This document shows, piece after piece, positions 48,351-58,343 of a stretch of DNA of 64,000 nucleotides. The notes under the pieces were generated by a model that made no database searches, was not told the DNA's origin, and was given only the letters and a program-made list of their open reading frames with translations. Each line of letters opens with the position of its first letter. The stretch's first letter is position 1. The stretch comes from Limimaricola sp. G21655-S1. GTDB lineage: Bacteria > Pseudomonadota > Alphaproteobacteria > Rhodobacterales > Rhodobacteraceae. Location: NCBI RefSeq assembly GCF_027213785.1, contig NZ_JAPWGO010000010.1, positions 1 through 64,000 on the forward strand, written 5' to 3'. The position numbers and the translations under genes are program-made.

Positions 48351-49094
48351 ATGCAGGGGAAGACGGTACTGATCACCGGAGCCAGCCGCGGCATCGGAGC
48401 CGCCGCCGCGCGCGCCTTCGCCGGGGCCGGGGCCCGCGTCGCGCTGCTCGCGCGCAGCGCCGAGGCGCTCTCGGACATCGCCAAGGAGCTGGGCGAGGCC
48501 GGTCTCGCCATTCCTTGCGATGTCAGCCGCTACTGGGAGGTCGAGGCGGCGGTCGAGGCCTGCGTCAAGGAATTCGGGCGGCTCGACGTGATGGTCAACA
48601 ACGCGGGCGCGATCGAGCCGATCGGCGCCATGGGCGGGCTCGACCCCGAGGCCTGGGGCAAGGTGATCGACATCAACCTCAAGGGCGTCTTCAACGGCAT
48701 GCGCGCGGCGCTGCCGGTGATGCTCGAGCAGGGCGGCGGCACGATCATCACCGTCTCGTCGGGCGCCGCGCACAACGCGGTCGAGGGCTGGTCGGCCTAT
48801 TGCGCCTCCAAGGCCGGGGCGGCGATGCTGACCCGCTCGCTTGATCTCGAATATCGCGGTCGCGGCATTCGCGCGATGGGGCTGAGCCCCGGCACCGTCG
48901 CCACGCAGATGCAGCGCGAGATCAAGGCATCGGGCATCAACGCGGTGAGCCGGCTCGACTGGTCGGTGCACATCCCGCCGGAATGGCCGGCCCGCGCGCT
49001 GGTCTGGATGTGCTCCGACAAGGCGCAGGACCAGGTCGGTCAGGAGGTCTCGCTGCGCGACGAGGAGATCCGCCGGCGCATCGGGCTGCGCTGA
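48351..49094 (+). CDS. Short-chain dehydrogenase/reductase
   Basis: A 247-aa classical SDR. The NAD(P) motif is TGASRGIG (9-16), followed by NNAGAIEPIG and the catalytic set S-x(n)-Y-C-A-S-K (VSSGAAHNA, YCASKAG). The residues after the second strand (LARSAEAL) suggest NADP. Substrate unknown. The gene begins the plus-strand side of a divergent pair. Confidence 0.9.
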   Translation: MQGKTVLITGASRGIGAAAARAFAGAGARVALLARSAEALSDIAKELGEAGLAIPCDVSRYWEVEAAVEACVKEFGRLDVMVNNAGAIEPIGAMGGLDPEAWGKVIDINLKGVFNGMRAALPVMLEQGGGTIITVSSGAAHNAVEGWSAYCASKAGAAMLTRSLDLEYRGRGIRAMGLSPGTVATQMQREIKASGINAVSRLDWSVHIPPEWPARALVWMCSDKAQDQVGQEVSLRDEEIRRRIGLR

Positions 49095-49100
49095 GAGGGC

Positions 49101-49448
49101 TCAGCGGCCGCGACGCTTGCCCGGCACCTTCGAGGAAAAGCCCGGCGGCCGCTTCGACACCCATGCGATGAACCTCTCCAGCCGGGGATGCGCGCGCAGC
49201 CGCTCCGGCGTGTTGTAGTCGCGCGCCAGCTCCGCTTCGCTCAGCGTCGCGTGGATCTCCTTGTGGCAGATGTGGTGCAGCAGCACCTGCGGCCCATGCG
49301 TGCCGCCCTTGAGCTTCGGCACGAGGTGATGCGCGCTTTGCGGCACCCCGGGGGGGATCGGCCGCCGGCACAGCGCGCAGAGCGGATCGGCGCGCGGTGT
49401 GGCGACGGACAGGGCCTCGGTCTGGCGTTTCTCGCGGCGGCTTGGCAT
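49101..49448 (-). CDS. Small HNH-type endonuclease domain protein
   Basis: A 115-aa basic protein with zinc-like Cys pair CALC (about 24-27), then SAHHLVPKLKGGTHG and HHICHKEIH, the order of an HNH nuclease core. The C-terminus is rich in Lys and Arg (SKVPGKRRGR). It lacks any partner methylase. I cannot tell a restriction, repair or domesticated role. It is convergent with the SDR by seven bases. Confidence 0.75.
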   Translation of the reverse strand: MPSRREKRQTEALSVATPRADPLCALCRRPIPPGVPQSAHHLVPKLKGGTHGPQVLLHHICHKEIHATLSEAELARDYNTPERLRAHPRLERFIAWVSKRPPGFSSKVPGKRRGR

Positions 49449-49542
49449 GGGGAAGAAGATGGGGCGCGGCGATGACGTCCTCAAGCGCGGCCTCGGGCCG
49501 CAGGTACGAAGGCGGTCCGCGGGGGCCGCGGGGAGGCATGGC

Positions 49543-50727
49543 GTGCGGGCACTGGTGATCGGCGGCGGACCGGCGGGGCTGATGGCGGCCGAGGAGCTGG
49601 CGGGCGCGGGTCTCCAAGTGTTGCTGGCCGAGCAGATGCCGACCATGGGGCGCAAGCTGCTGATGGCCGGCAAGTCCGGGCTCAACATGACCAAGGAGGA
49701 GCCGCGCGAGGCGTTCGAGGCGGCCTATGGCGCGGTGCCCGGGGCGCTGCGGGCGGCGCTGGCCGGATTTGGTCCCGAGGCGGTGCAGGCTTGGGCGCGC
49801 GGGCTCGGGCAGGAGGTCTTCACCGGTTCGACGGGCCGCGTCTTTCCCACCGTGATGAAGGCCTCGCCGCTGCTGCGGGCCTGGTTGGCGCGGCTGGCCG
49901 GGGCCGGGGTGGAGCTGCGCACCCGCTGGCGCTTCGTGGGCTGGGAGGAAGGCGGGGCCGCGTTCGAGACCCCGGAGGGGCGGCAGGTCGCGCAAGCCGA
50001 CGTCACGGTGCTGGCGCTGGGCGGGGCAAGCTGGTCGCGGCTGGGCTCCGACGGGGCCTGGGCCACCTTGCTGCCGAACCACGTCGCGCCGTTCCGTCCC
50101 GCCAATATGGGCTTCGGCATCGACTGGTCGATGCATATGCGGCCGCATTTCGGCGCACCGGTCAAGCCGGTGGCGCTGATCGCCGGGGCGCGCCGGGTGC
50201 GGGGCGAATGCGTGATCTCGGCGCGCGGGCTCGAGGGCGGCGGCCTCTATGCGGTCTCGGCCGATCTGCGCGACGGCGCGGCGCTGGCGCTCGACCTGCT
50301 GCCGGATCTCGACGCCGAGGCGGTGACGCGAAAGCTGGCGCGGCCGCGCGGCAAGACGAGCCTCGGCAACCATCTGCGCAAGGCGCTGAAGCTCGACCCT
50401 GTACGGCTGGCGCTGCTGCAGGAATTCGCGCGGCCCCTGCCGAACAATCCCGACACCTTGGCGGCGCTGGTCAAGGCGCTTCCGGTGCCGCTCACCGGGC
50501 CGCACCCGCTCGACGAGGCGATCTCGACCGCGGGCGGGCTGCGTTTCGACGCGCTCGACGCGGGCCTGATGCTGCGCGACCGGCCCGGCGTTTTCGCCGC
50601 GGGCGAGATGCTCGACTGGGAGGCGCCGACGGGCGGATACCTGCTCACCGCCTGTCTGGCCACCGGACGCCATGCCGGGCGCGCGGCGGCGGCCTGGGCC
50701 GGGGCGGGACCCCGCGCCGAGGGCTAA
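49543..50727 (+). CDS. HI0933/TIGR03862-type flavoprotein
   Basis: A 394-aa FAD protein with the N-terminal Rossmann motif VIGGGPAGLMAAEELAGAG (4-22), the family box GRKLLMAGKSGLNMTKEEP and a second FAD contact late (GVFAAGEMLDWEAPTGGYLL). Reaction unknown. The start is GTG at 49543, six bases after GGGAGG. It is divergent from the HNH gene. Confidence 0.9.
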   Translation: MRALVIGGGPAGLMAAEELAGAGLQVLLAEQMPTMGRKLLMAGKSGLNMTKEEPREAFEAAYGAVPGALRAALAGFGPEAVQAWARGLGQEVFTGSTGRVFPTVMKASPLLRAWLARLAGAGVELRTRWRFVGWEEGGAAFETPEGRQVAQADVTVLALGGASWSRLGSDGAWATLLPNHVAPFRPANMGFGIDWSMHMRPHFGAPVKPVALIAGARRVRGECVISARGLEGGGLYAVSADLRDGAALALDLLPDLDAEAVTRKLARPRGKTSLGNHLRKALKLDPVRLALLQEFARPLPNNPDTLAALVKALPVPLTGPHPLDEAISTAGGLRFDALDAGLMLRDRPGVFAAGEMLDWEAPTGGYLLTACLATGRHAGRAAAAWAGAGPRAEG

Positions 50728-50815
50728 GGCACGGCCGCGCGCCCGGTCGGCCCGGCTTTCAATTGCACCGACGCGCGGCTAGGGTGCGGCGAGCGAGCAG
50801 GGAGTGCAGCACGAC

Positions 50816-52963
50816 ATGACGATCCGAGCGATGCGCCGGGGCGGGGCGGCCAGCCTTGCGGCCCTTCTGGCGGCCGGGGCGGTGAACGCCCAGACGGTGT
50901 CCGACAGGGGCCTGAGCTACACGCTTTATGGCACGCCGGGGCTGATCGAGATGCCCTCGGCGCTGAGCGCCAAGGATGGCCAGATCGCCGCGACGATCGG
51001 CAATTTCGACGGCCAGACCCGCACCACATTCACCTTCCAGCTGTTGCCGCGCCTCTCGGGCAGCTTCCGCTACAGCCGGATCGAGGATTACAGCCTGCCG
51101 GGGCAGCGGGGGCAGGAAGACACCTATTTCGACCGCAGCTTCGACCTGCGCTATCGCTTCAACGACGAGACGGCGGTGATGCCCGCCTTTGCCATCGGCC
51201 TGCAGGATTTCCTCGGGACCGGTGCCTATGGGGCGGAGTATCTCGTCGCGACCAAGACCTTCGGCGATACGCTGCGGGTTTCGGCGGGTCTCGGCTGGGG
51301 TCGCTTCGGCTCCCATAACGGTTTCGACAACCCGCTGGGCGTGCTTGCCTCGGATTTCGACGAACGTCCGGATCTCGATTTCGAGGAAGGCGGCACGCTG
51401 GCCTTCGACCAGCTGTTCAGGGGCGACGCGGCGCTGTTCGCGGGGCTCGAATACGCCCCGACCGAAAAGCTCACGCTCAAGGCCGAATACTCCTCGGACG
51501 CCTATGAGCGCGAGACCGAGCTGGGGCTGATCGATCGCGATTCCCCGCTTAATTTCGGGGCGGTCTACCGGCCGTTGCCGGGGGTGCAGCTCGGCGCGTC
51601 CTGGCTCTACGGCTCGGAGCTGGCGCTGACCGGCACCTTCCTGATCGATCCGAGCGAGCGGCCCTATGGGCCCGGTCTCGACCCCGCTCCGGCACCGGTG
51701 AAGATCCGCCAGGGCGACGCCCGCGCGGCCCAGAGCTGGAATCGCGCGGCGCTGCCCGAAGCGACGATCGGCACGGCGCTGCAGCAGGCGCTGGCTGCCG
51801 AAGGGGTCGAATTGTCCTCGATCCAGCTGTCGGACCGCGCCGTGCGGCTGCGCTATACCAACACCCGCTACCGCGCCGAGGCGCAGGCGATGGGGCGGAT
51901 CGCGCGGATGCTGAGCATCGGCCTGCCCGATTCGATCGAGAGCTTCACGCTCGAGCCGATGCAGCGCGGCGTGCCGCTCTCCGCCGTGACGCTGAGCCGG
52001 TCGGACATCGAGGCCTTCGCCGACACCGCCGGCGGCACCGAGGCGCTGTCCCGGCGCCTCGTGCTCGACGATGCGGGCCCGTCGGTGGGGCTGAAGCCGC
52101 TGCCGCGCGTCGATGACCGGTTCTCCTGGGGGCTCGCGCCCTATGCCCGTATCACCGTCTTCGACGGCGACGCGCCGTTCCAGGTCGAGCTCGGCGCGCA
52201 GGTCACCGCCAGCTACGAGATCACCGACAGCCTCGTCGCCTCGGGCACGCTGCGCCAGCAGCTCTATACCAACCGCGAGGATCCCGAGCTGATCGTGGCC
52301 GAGGGCGACGAGCCCTATCCGGTGCGCCGCAACGCCGCGCTCTACGCCAAGGAAGGCACCACCGGCTTCCGCGACCTGACGCTGGCGCAATACGGACGCC
52401 TCGCGCCGGACGTCTACGCCCGCACCACTCTGGGCTATCTCGAGGAGATGTATGGCGGCGTCTCGACCGAGGTGCTGTGGAAGCCCGCCGACAGCCGTCT
52501 CGGCCTCGGCGCGGAGGTCAACTACGCGCGGCAGCGCGATTTCGACCTCGGCTTCGGCTTTCAGGATTACGACGTCGTGACGGGCCATGCCTCGGCCTAT
52601 TACGACTTCGACAACCGCTTCTACGGCCAGATCGATGTCGGCCGCTATCTCGCCGGGGATTGGGGTGCCACCTTCACGCTCGACCGCGAATTCGAGAACG
52701 GCTGGAGCGTCGGGGGCTATTTCACCCTGACCGACGTGCCGTTCGAGGATTACGGCGAAGGCTCCTTCGACAAGGGCATCCGGGTGACGATTCCGCTCGA
52801 TTACGTGGTCGGCCAGCCGACGCGCCGCGAGGCGTCGAGCGCGCTCGCCTCTCTGCAGCGCGATGGCGGCGCCAAGCTGCGCGTGGACGGGCGGCTCTAC
52901 GAGGTGGTCCGCGACGGCCACCTGAACGATCTCGACGATGGCTGGGGACGGTTCTGGAAATGA
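50816..52963 (+). CDS. YjbH-type outer-membrane exopolysaccharide protein
   Basis: A 715-aa protein of the YjbH/GfcD family, thought to form an outer-membrane part of exopolysaccharide or capsule export. A signal peptide covers about 1-25 (GAVNAQ). Family motifs include YGTPGLIEMPSALSAKDGQI and TFQLLPRLSGSFRYSRI, with a long beta-rich body. The ATG at 50816 fits GGGAG spacing of about 11; a GTG at 50804 is in frame. The stop overlaps the yjbF-like start (ATGA). Confidence 0.88.
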   Translation: MTIRAMRRGGAASLAALLAAGAVNAQTVSDRGLSYTLYGTPGLIEMPSALSAKDGQIAATIGNFDGQTRTTFTFQLLPRLSGSFRYSRIEDYSLPGQRGQEDTYFDRSFDLRYRFNDETAVMPAFAIGLQDFLGTGAYGAEYLVATKTFGDTLRVSAGLGWGRFGSHNGFDNPLGVLASDFDERPDLDFEEGGTLAFDQLFRGDAALFAGLEYAPTEKLTLKAEYSSDAYERETELGLIDRDSPLNFGAVYRPLPGVQLGASWLYGSELALTGTFLIDPSERPYGPGLDPAPAPVKIRQGDARAAQSWNRAALPEATIGTALQQALAAEGVELSSIQLSDRAVRLRYTNTRYRAEAQAMGRIARMLSIGLPDSIESFTLEPMQRGVPLSAVTLSRSDIEAFADTAGGTEALSRRLVLDDAGPSVGLKPLPRVDDRFSWGLAPYARITVFDGDAPFQVELGAQVTASYEITDSLVASGTLRQQLYTNREDPELIVAEGDEPYPVRRNAALYAKEGTTGFRDLTLAQYGRLAPDVYARTTLGYLEEMYGGVSTEVLWKPADSRLGLGAEVNYARQRDFDLGFGFQDYDVVTGHASAYYDFDNRFYGQIDVGRYLAGDWGATFTLDREFENGWSVGGYFTLTDVPFEDYGEGSFDKGIRVTIPLDYVVGQPTRREASSALASLQRDGGAKLRVDGRLYEVVRDGHLNDLDDGWGRFWK

Positions 52964-53601
52964 CGATGCGGATCAGGATGACGGGCGCTCTCACGGCTCT
53001 GGCGCTGCTGGCGGGTTGCGGTGGCGGCGCGGGGGTCACCGCGGCGCTGCAAGGTGCGATCGCGCCGCTGGTCGGCACGCAGGCGGCCCCGGCGGGGGCC
53101 GCGGCCGCCGCTGCCCCTGCGGATCCCGCGACCTCGCGCCGGGTCGAGATCGCGGCGCTCGGCCTGTCGGGCACGGCGCGGCAGGTGATCGACAACGGTG
53201 TCTCGAAGAGCTTTTCGGGACCGGCCGGCTTCACCTACACGCTGCGTGACGGGATGCTGGTCTCGACCCGCGGCCTCGGCCCCGACCTGATGGCCGCCGA
53301 TGCCCGCCAGAGCCGCGCCGCGCTGCGCGCCGGCGGCGGGCAGGCATTGCGGGTGCACGAGACGCTCGACGGGCTGGATCGAATCGAGCGGGCCGAGTTC
53401 AACTGCACCGTGAGCTTGCAAGGGGCCGAGGCCGTTAATCTCGGCAATCGTCAGGTGACCGCCCGGCGCTTCGACGAGGAATGCCAAGGCACGGGCCTGA
53501 TCTTCACGAACTATTATTGGCTTGACGCTGCGGGGGAGATCATTTCGTCACGTCAGTTCATCAGCCAAAGTGTTGCATATTTGCGCAGCAGCGATCTTTA
53601 G
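52960..53601 (+). CDS. YjbF/GfcB-type lipoprotein
   Basis: A 213-aa lipoprotein: LTALALLAGC gives lipobox Cys 20, and the following residues are Gly/Ala/Pro-rich. The YjbF domain spans about 58-210 (SRRVEIAALGL, FTYTLRDGMLVSTRG, ARRFDEECQG). It is translated with the YjbH gene (4-base overlap), unlike the E. coli order yjbEFGH; no YjbG is seen here. Confidence 0.87.
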   Translation: MTMRIRMTGALTALALLAGCGGGAGVTAALQGAIAPLVGTQAAPAGAAAAAAPADPATSRRVEIAALGLSGTARQVIDNGVSKSFSGPAGFTYTLRDGMLVSTRGLGPDLMAADARQSRAALRAGGGQALRVHETLDGLDRIERAEFNCTVSLQGAEAVNLGNRQVTARRFDEECQGTGLIFTNYYWLDAAGEIISSRQFISQSVAYLRSSDL

Positions 53602-53701
53602 TTTCGCATTCGGGCCGCGCCACACTGGTCATCCAGCTTGTGTGATACACCTATCTTGGCTATAGCCGACCTAACGCTTTGTTATCAACTGGAGTAGAGA
53701 C

Positions 53702-53923
53702 ATGCGCCTCACCAAGACCCTCGTCGCCGCCGCCCTCGCCGGCACCATGACCGCCTCTTCGGCTTTCGCCGGTGGCCTGGCCGTCGAGATCGTCGAGCCC
53801 CCGGTCGTCGTGGTCGAGCCCGAAGCCGAGCCCCGCGGCACCCTGGCTGGCCCGCTCGGCTTCCTGCTGCCGCTGGCCGCTGTCGCCGGTCTGGTCGCTC
53901 TGGCCGCTTCGGACGACTCCTGA
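53702..53923 (+). CDS. Small secreted/membrane protein after yjbF (YjbE-like position)
   Basis: A 73-aa protein with a signal peptide (about 1-23, SSAFAGG), a VVVVEPEAEP segment and a hydrophobic C-terminal helix (about 49-68). It lies 100 bases after yjbF. By place and size it could be a YjbE/GfcA-like partner, though the sequence shows no clear identity. TGGAGTAGAG is its ribosome site. It has its own double hairpin terminator and so is probably strongly expressed. Confidence 0.75.
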   Translation: MRLTKTLVAAALAGTMTASSAFAGGLAVEIVEPPVVVVEPEAEPRGTLAGPLGFLLPLAAVAGLVALAASDDS

Positions 53924-53933
53924 TTTCAGGACC

Positions 53934-53953
53934 ATCCGGCCTTCGGGCCGGAT
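53934..53953 (+). terminator. Hairpin after the small secreted protein gene
   Basis: ATCCGGCC-TTCG-GGCCGGAT is a perfect 8-bp stem with a stable TTCG loop, starting 11 bases after the stop. Confidence 0.75.
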
Positions 53954-53960
53954 GCTTGAG

Positions 53961-53990
53961 ACGGCGGGCCTTCGGGTCCGCCGTTTTTCG
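53961..53990 (+). terminator. Rho-independent terminator, second hairpin
   Basis: ACGGCGGGCC-TTCG-GGTCCGCCGT (one G-U pair) is followed by TTTTT. It follows the first hairpin by seven bases. Confidence 0.88.
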
Positions 53991-54088
53991 TTTGGGGTAC
54001 CCGCCTTCGCTGCCGAACGGCGGGCCTGTCGAAGCGGCATTCGCCTGCGCAGCGGGGAATTGATTCCGATCAGGGCCCGAAATCGGGA

Positions 54089-55111
54089 TCAGCGCCGCGC
54101 CATCATCGCCAGCCGGATCAGCGCCCGCTCGACCAGCGCCTGCGCCGGCGCCCGGCTTGCCGAGCGCAGCTGCAGGTCGGTCTCGATCAGCAGGCTTACC
54201 GCCCGCTCCAGCCGATCACGGCCCCAGCCCGAGGCCTGACGGGTCATCGCGTCGCGGCGTGGCCCCCAGACCGGCGGCCTGAGCCGCGCGATTCCCTGGC
54301 CCGGCCCGCCCGGATCGCTGGCCACGGCGTGCAGCTGCCGGAAATGCCGGAGCGCCATGATGCATAGCGACACCGGCGTGGTGCCCTGCGCGTAGAGGCG
54401 GCGCAGCAAGGCCGCGATCTGCTGCGCCCGTCCCTCGGCCACCACCGCGAGCAGGGCGTCGGTCTCGGCCTCGGTGGAGCGGGGTGCGACGGCGGCGATG
54501 TCGGCGGCCGTGGTCGGCGTGGCGTCGCCATGCTTGTAGAGGCCGAGCTTTTCCACCGTTTGCCGGAAGGCGCCGGGATCGAGTGCGCGCGACAGTTCCG
54601 CGAGCAGCGCCCGCCCGTCGGAATCGGGGTCTGACACACCGGCCGCCCCGAGCATCGCGGCGATCTCCTCCGCGCCCGGCGGATCGTCGTAGATCCCGAT
54701 CGAGACGGCGATGGGCTGCGCCTCGAACAGCTTGCGCAGCGCCGATTTCGACGGCAGCTGCCCGGCGGTGGCGATGATCTGCGCGTCTCCGGGGCGCCAG
54801 TCCTTCAGCGCCGCGTCGAACAGGCCCGAGAGTCCGTCCGTCGCGCCTTCGACGAAGACCACGCGCGGGCCGGGAAAGAAGCCTTGCGCCTTCACCGCGT
54901 CGATCAGGAGCGCGCCCTCGCGGCGCAGATCGGCGGCGGGCAGGCGGGTCAGCCGCATCTCGGCCTCGGCATCGGGCCCGGCGAGACCGGCGATAACCTC
55001 GGCCCGGCGCTGCGCCACGCGCATCGCGTCCTCGCCCCAGATCAGCGCGGCAGCGACCTTGGGGTCGGGCTTGCGGAAGAAGGCCGCAGCGTCGCGCGCC
55101 GAGAGCTTCAT
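54089..55111 (-). CDS. holA: DNA polymerase III subunit delta
   Basis: A 340-aa clamp-loader subunit. The N-terminal AAA+-like half is without a working P-loop, as is normal for HolA (ALIWGEDAMRVAQRR, GFFPGPRVVFVEGATD), and the C-terminal helical collar has the LQLRSASRAPAQALVERALI region. It overlaps the lptE gene end by four bases; the order leuS-lptE-holA is common in proteobacteria. Confidence 0.94.
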   Translation of the reverse strand: MKLSARDAAAFFRKPDPKVAAALIWGEDAMRVAQRRAEVIAGLAGPDAEAEMRLTRLPAADLRREGALLIDAVKAQGFFPGPRVVFVEGATDGLSGLFDAALKDWRPGDAQIIATAGQLPSKSALRKLFEAQPIAVSIGIYDDPPGAEEIAAMLGAAGVSDPDSDGRALLAELSRALDPGAFRQTVEKLGLYKHGDATPTTAADIAAVAPRSTEAETDALLAVVAEGRAQQIAALLRRLYAQGTTPVSLCIMALRHFRQLHAVASDPGGPGQGIARLRPPVWGPRRDAMTRQASGWGRDRLERAVSLLIETDLQLRSASRAPAQALVERALIRLAMMARR

Positions 55112-55596
55112 GGCAGCGCCGGGAGGACCAGCAGCCGGGTCACGATCTGGTCGGCGAGCAGCACCGACAGCCGCTCGCGCGCATCGCGCTCGGCCGCGTC
55201 GGAGGCGACGGTGCCGAGAGTGGCGGAGTAACCCGCGAACTCCTCGACCGCGCCCTCGGCCAAGGCCGGGCCACCCGCGACCGGGCGCAGCGCGTAGCTC
55301 GCGCGTCCCAGCAACCGGTAGCGCAGCACCGCGCCATCGGCGCTGATCGCGGCCTGCTCGACCTCTTCGGAGGTCTCGACATCGAGCTCGTAGAGCGGCT
55401 CGACCGGCGCGCCGAGCCGGTCCAGCAGCCGGGCACGCAGCAGGTAGCCCGGAAAGCTCGCCGGCGCCTCGACCGCGACCTTGCCACGCAGCCGCGCGGC
55501 GTCGTTGCCCGGCCCGTAGGCCGGGGCGAAGCCGCAGCCGCCGAGCGCCAGCGCCCCCAGCAGCAGGGTGCGGCGGCCGGGCTCAGAGAACCACAT
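55108..55596 (-). CDS. lptE: LPS-assembly lipoprotein LptE
   Basis: A 162-aa outer-membrane lipoprotein that plugs LptD. The lipobox is LALGGC with Cys 21, followed by FAPAYG, the usual start. The beta-sandwich region ([20 protein letters not shown]) is typical. It overlaps leuS by 14 bases and holA by four. Confidence 0.93.
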   Translation of the reverse strand: MWFSEPGRRTLLLGALALGGCGFAPAYGPGNDAARLRGKVAVEAPASFPGYLLRARLLDRLGAPVEPLYELDVETSEEVEQAAISADGAVLRYRLLGRASYALRPVAGGPALAEGAVEEFAGYSATLGTVASDAAERDARERLSVLLADQIVTRLLVLPALP

Positions 55597-58141
55597 TGAC
55601 GATCCGGCCGGGCACCACGATCAGCTTCTTCGGCGCGGACCCGTCGAGCGCCTTCGCCACCGCCTCGTCGGCCAGCACCAGCGCCTCGATCTCGTCCTTG
55701 GGCATCGCCTTGGGCACGGTGATCTCGGAGCGGCGCTTGCCGTTGATCTGGATCGGCAGGGTCACGCTGTCCTCGACGAGAAAGCGCTCCTCCGCCACCG
55801 GCCAGGGGGCCCGCGCCACGAAGCCTTCGCCGCCGAGCCGGGCCCAGATCTCTTCCGAGAGATGCGGGGTCATCGGCGACATCAGCTGCGCCAGCACCCG
55901 GGCCGCGCCGCGCCGGGCCTCGGCCGAGGCGGTGGATTTCGACAGCACCGAGGTGAAGGCGTAGAGCTTGGCGATGGCGGCGTTGAAGCCGAAGCTCTCG
56001 AGCCCCAGCGTCACGTCGCGGATCGTGCGGTGCAGCTGGCGCATGAGGTCCTCGTCCTGCGCCGCATCTCCATCGCCCGCCTCCGCGATCTCGTCGGCGA
56101 TGCGCCAGACCCGGGCGAGGTGCTTGTGCGCGGCCTCGGCGCCGGCGGCGGTCCATTCGACATCGCGCTCGGGCGGGCTGTCGGACAGCACGAACCAGCG
56201 CGCGGTATCGGCGCCGTACTGCGCGAGGATCGCATCCGGGTCCACCACGTTCTTCTTCGACTTCGACATCTTGGCCGAGGGGATGATCTCGACCTTCTCG
56301 CCGGTCGCCTTCAGCGCGCCGTTCTCGACCGTCTCGGGCAGGTGGTAGACCGGTCGGCCATTGGCGTCGCGGGTCTGGTAGATCTCGTGCGTGACCATGC
56401 CTTGGGTAAAGAGCGCGTTGAACGGCTCGATCGCCTTTTCCGGCAGGTGCCCCGTCACATGCATCGCCCGTGCGAAGAAGCGCGAATAGAGCAGGTGCAG
56501 GATCGCGTGCTCGATGCCGCCGATATACTGATCGACATTCATCCAGTACTCGGCCTCGGCCAGATCGGTCGGCGTCCCGGCGCGCGGGCTGGTGAAGCGG
56601 GCGTAGTACCACGAGCTGTCCACAAAGGTGTCCATCGTGTCGGTCTCGCGGCGCGCATCCTTGCCGCAGCGCGGGCAGGGGACGTCGCGCCACGTGGCAT
56701 GGCGATCGAGCGGGTTGCCCGGCACGTCGAAGCTCACGTCGTCGGGCAGGCGGACCGGCAGGTTCTCCTTCTTCTCGGGCACCGCGCCGCAATCGGCGCA
56801 ATGCACGATCGGAATCGGGCAACCCCAGTAACGCTGGCGGCTCAGGCCCCAGTCGCGCAGGCGGAAGCGCGTCACGCCGCGGCCGACGCCGTGCTCTTCG
56901 CAAAACGCGATGGCCGCGTCGATCGCCTGCTCGCCGGTCTGCTCGGTCTCGCCGGCGAAACCCTTGATGTAGATCACCGGCTCGGTCTTGGGCGGCACGA
57001 AGGCCGGGCCACCATCCTCGGCCAGCGCCTGTCCGTCATCCTTGACCGGGGCGAAGGTCGAGATCACCGGCAGGTCGTATTTGCGCGCGAAGTCGAGGTC
57101 GCGCTGGTCGTGGCCGGGGCAGCCGAAGATCGCGCCGGTGCCGTAATCCATCAGCACGAAATTGGCGATCCACACGGGAAGCTCGCGGCCCTGATCGAAC
57201 GGGTGCCGCGCCATGAGCCCGGTGTCGAAGCCCAGCTTCTCGCCGGTCTCCAGCGCCTCCTCGGTGGTGCCGCCCTTGCGCGCCTCGGCACAGAAGGTCG
57301 CCACGTCCTCGCGGTCGCGCTCCAGCGCCCGCGCCAGCGGGTGGTCGGGCGAGATGCCGATGAAGCTCGCGCCCAGAAGCGTGTCGGGGCGGGTGGTGTA
57401 GACCTCGATCCGGTCATGGCCATGCGTGGGCTCGGTCAGGCCGAAGGCCATCTCGAGGCCGCGCGAGCGGCCGATCCAGTTGGCCTGCATCAGCTTGACC
57501 TTGGCGGGCCAGTCGTCGAGCCCGTCCAGCGCCGCCAGCAGCTCGTCGGAATATTCGGAGATCTTGAAGAACCACTGGGTCAGCTCGCGCCGCTCGACCT
57601 CGGCGCCCGAGCGCCAGCCCTTGCCGTCGATCACCTGCTCGTTCGCCAGAACGGTCATGTCGACCGGGTCCCAGTTCACCACCGCGTTCTTGCGGTAGAC
57701 GAGGCCTTTTTCGAGCATGTCGATGAACAGCGCCTGCTGCTGGCCGTAATATTCCGGGTCGCAGGTCGCGAATTCGCGGCTCCAGTCGATCGACAGACCC
57801 AGCGGCTTCATCTGCGCGCGCATGTCGGCGATATTGTTGTAGGTCCATTCCTTCGGGTGCCCGCCCGAGGCCATGGCGGCGTTCTCGGCGGGCATGCCGA
57901 AGGCATCCCAGCCCATCGGGTGCAGCACGTTGTGGCCCGTCGCCACCTTGTGGCGCGCGATCACGTCGCCCATCGTGTAGTTGCGCACATGGCCCATGTG
58001 GATCCGCCCCGAGGGGTAGGGGAACATCTCGAGCACGTAGTATTTCGGACGGCTCTCGTCGCGCCGCGCGGTGAAGAGGCCGGCCTCGTCCCAGGCGGCC
58101 TGCCATTTGGCTTCGATCTCGGCGGCGGTGTAGCGCGACAT
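55583..58141 (-). CDS. leuS: Leucyl-tRNA synthetase
   Basis: An 852-aa class I synthetase. The HIGH form is HMGH (in [15 protein letters not shown]), the KMSKS form is [11 protein letters not shown], and the CP1 editing domain with [11 protein letters not shown] is present. The C-terminal anticodon and ARS-C parts are full length. First gene of leuS-lptE-holA. Confidence 0.98.
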   Translation of the reverse strand: MSRYTAAEIEAKWQAAWDEAGLFTARRDESRPKYYVLEMFPYPSGRIHMGHVRNYTMGDVIARHKVATGHNVLHPMGWDAFGMPAENAAMASGGHPKEWTYNNIADMRAQMKPLGLSIDWSREFATCDPEYYGQQQALFIDMLEKGLVYRKNAVVNWDPVDMTVLANEQVIDGKGWRSGAEVERRELTQWFFKISEYSDELLAALDGLDDWPAKVKLMQANWIGRSRGLEMAFGLTEPTHGHDRIEVYTTRPDTLLGASFIGISPDHPLARALERDREDVATFCAEARKGGTTEEALETGEKLGFDTGLMARHPFDQGRELPVWIANFVLMDYGTGAIFGCPGHDQRDLDFARKYDLPVISTFAPVKDDGQALAEDGGPAFVPPKTEPVIYIKGFAGETEQTGEQAIDAAIAFCEEHGVGRGVTRFRLRDWGLSRQRYWGCPIPIVHCADCGAVPEKKENLPVRLPDDVSFDVPGNPLDRHATWRDVPCPRCGKDARRETDTMDTFVDSSWYYARFTSPRAGTPTDLAEAEYWMNVDQYIGGIEHAILHLLYSRFFARAMHVTGHLPEKAIEPFNALFTQGMVTHEIYQTRDANGRPVYHLPETVENGALKATGEKVEIIPSAKMSKSKKNVVDPDAILAQYGADTARWFVLSDSPPERDVEWTAAGAEAAHKHLARVWRIADEIAEAGDGDAAQDEDLMRQLHRTIRDVTLGLESFGFNAAIAKLYAFTSVLSKSTASAEARRGAARVLAQLMSPMTPHLSEEIWARLGGEGFVARAPWPVAEERFLVEDSVTLPIQINGKRRSEITVPKAMPKDEIEALVLADEAVAKALDGSAPKKLIVVPGRIVNVVL

Positions 58142-58285
58142 GTTGGGTGTCCCTCGGATGGTCTGGCACGTCTTGGGTGCGGGTCTGCAAGGGGGCGTTC
58201 CGGCCCGCTGGCGGTGATACTGCACATCGCGCGGACGTGCCACTCCCACGAGCTCCCGATTGCTCCCGCAGAATGCGGCCCCCGC

Positions 58286-58319
58286 AAAAGCGAAGGGCGG
58301 CTCCGATGGAGCCGCCCTT
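58286..58319 (-). terminator. Rho-independent terminator of the porin gene
   Basis: On the minus strand a perfect 12-bp stem AAGGGCGGCTCC-ATC-GGAGCCGCCCTT is followed by CGCTTTTGC. It lies 24 bases past the porin stop. Confidence 0.88.
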
Positions 58320-58343
58320 GCCTGAGAATGTGATCCGGTCGGA

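Noticed and set aside
55568-58333. 921-codon plus-strand frame opposite leuS
   Set aside because: It is the antisense of a full leuS with HMGH and KMSKS motifs.
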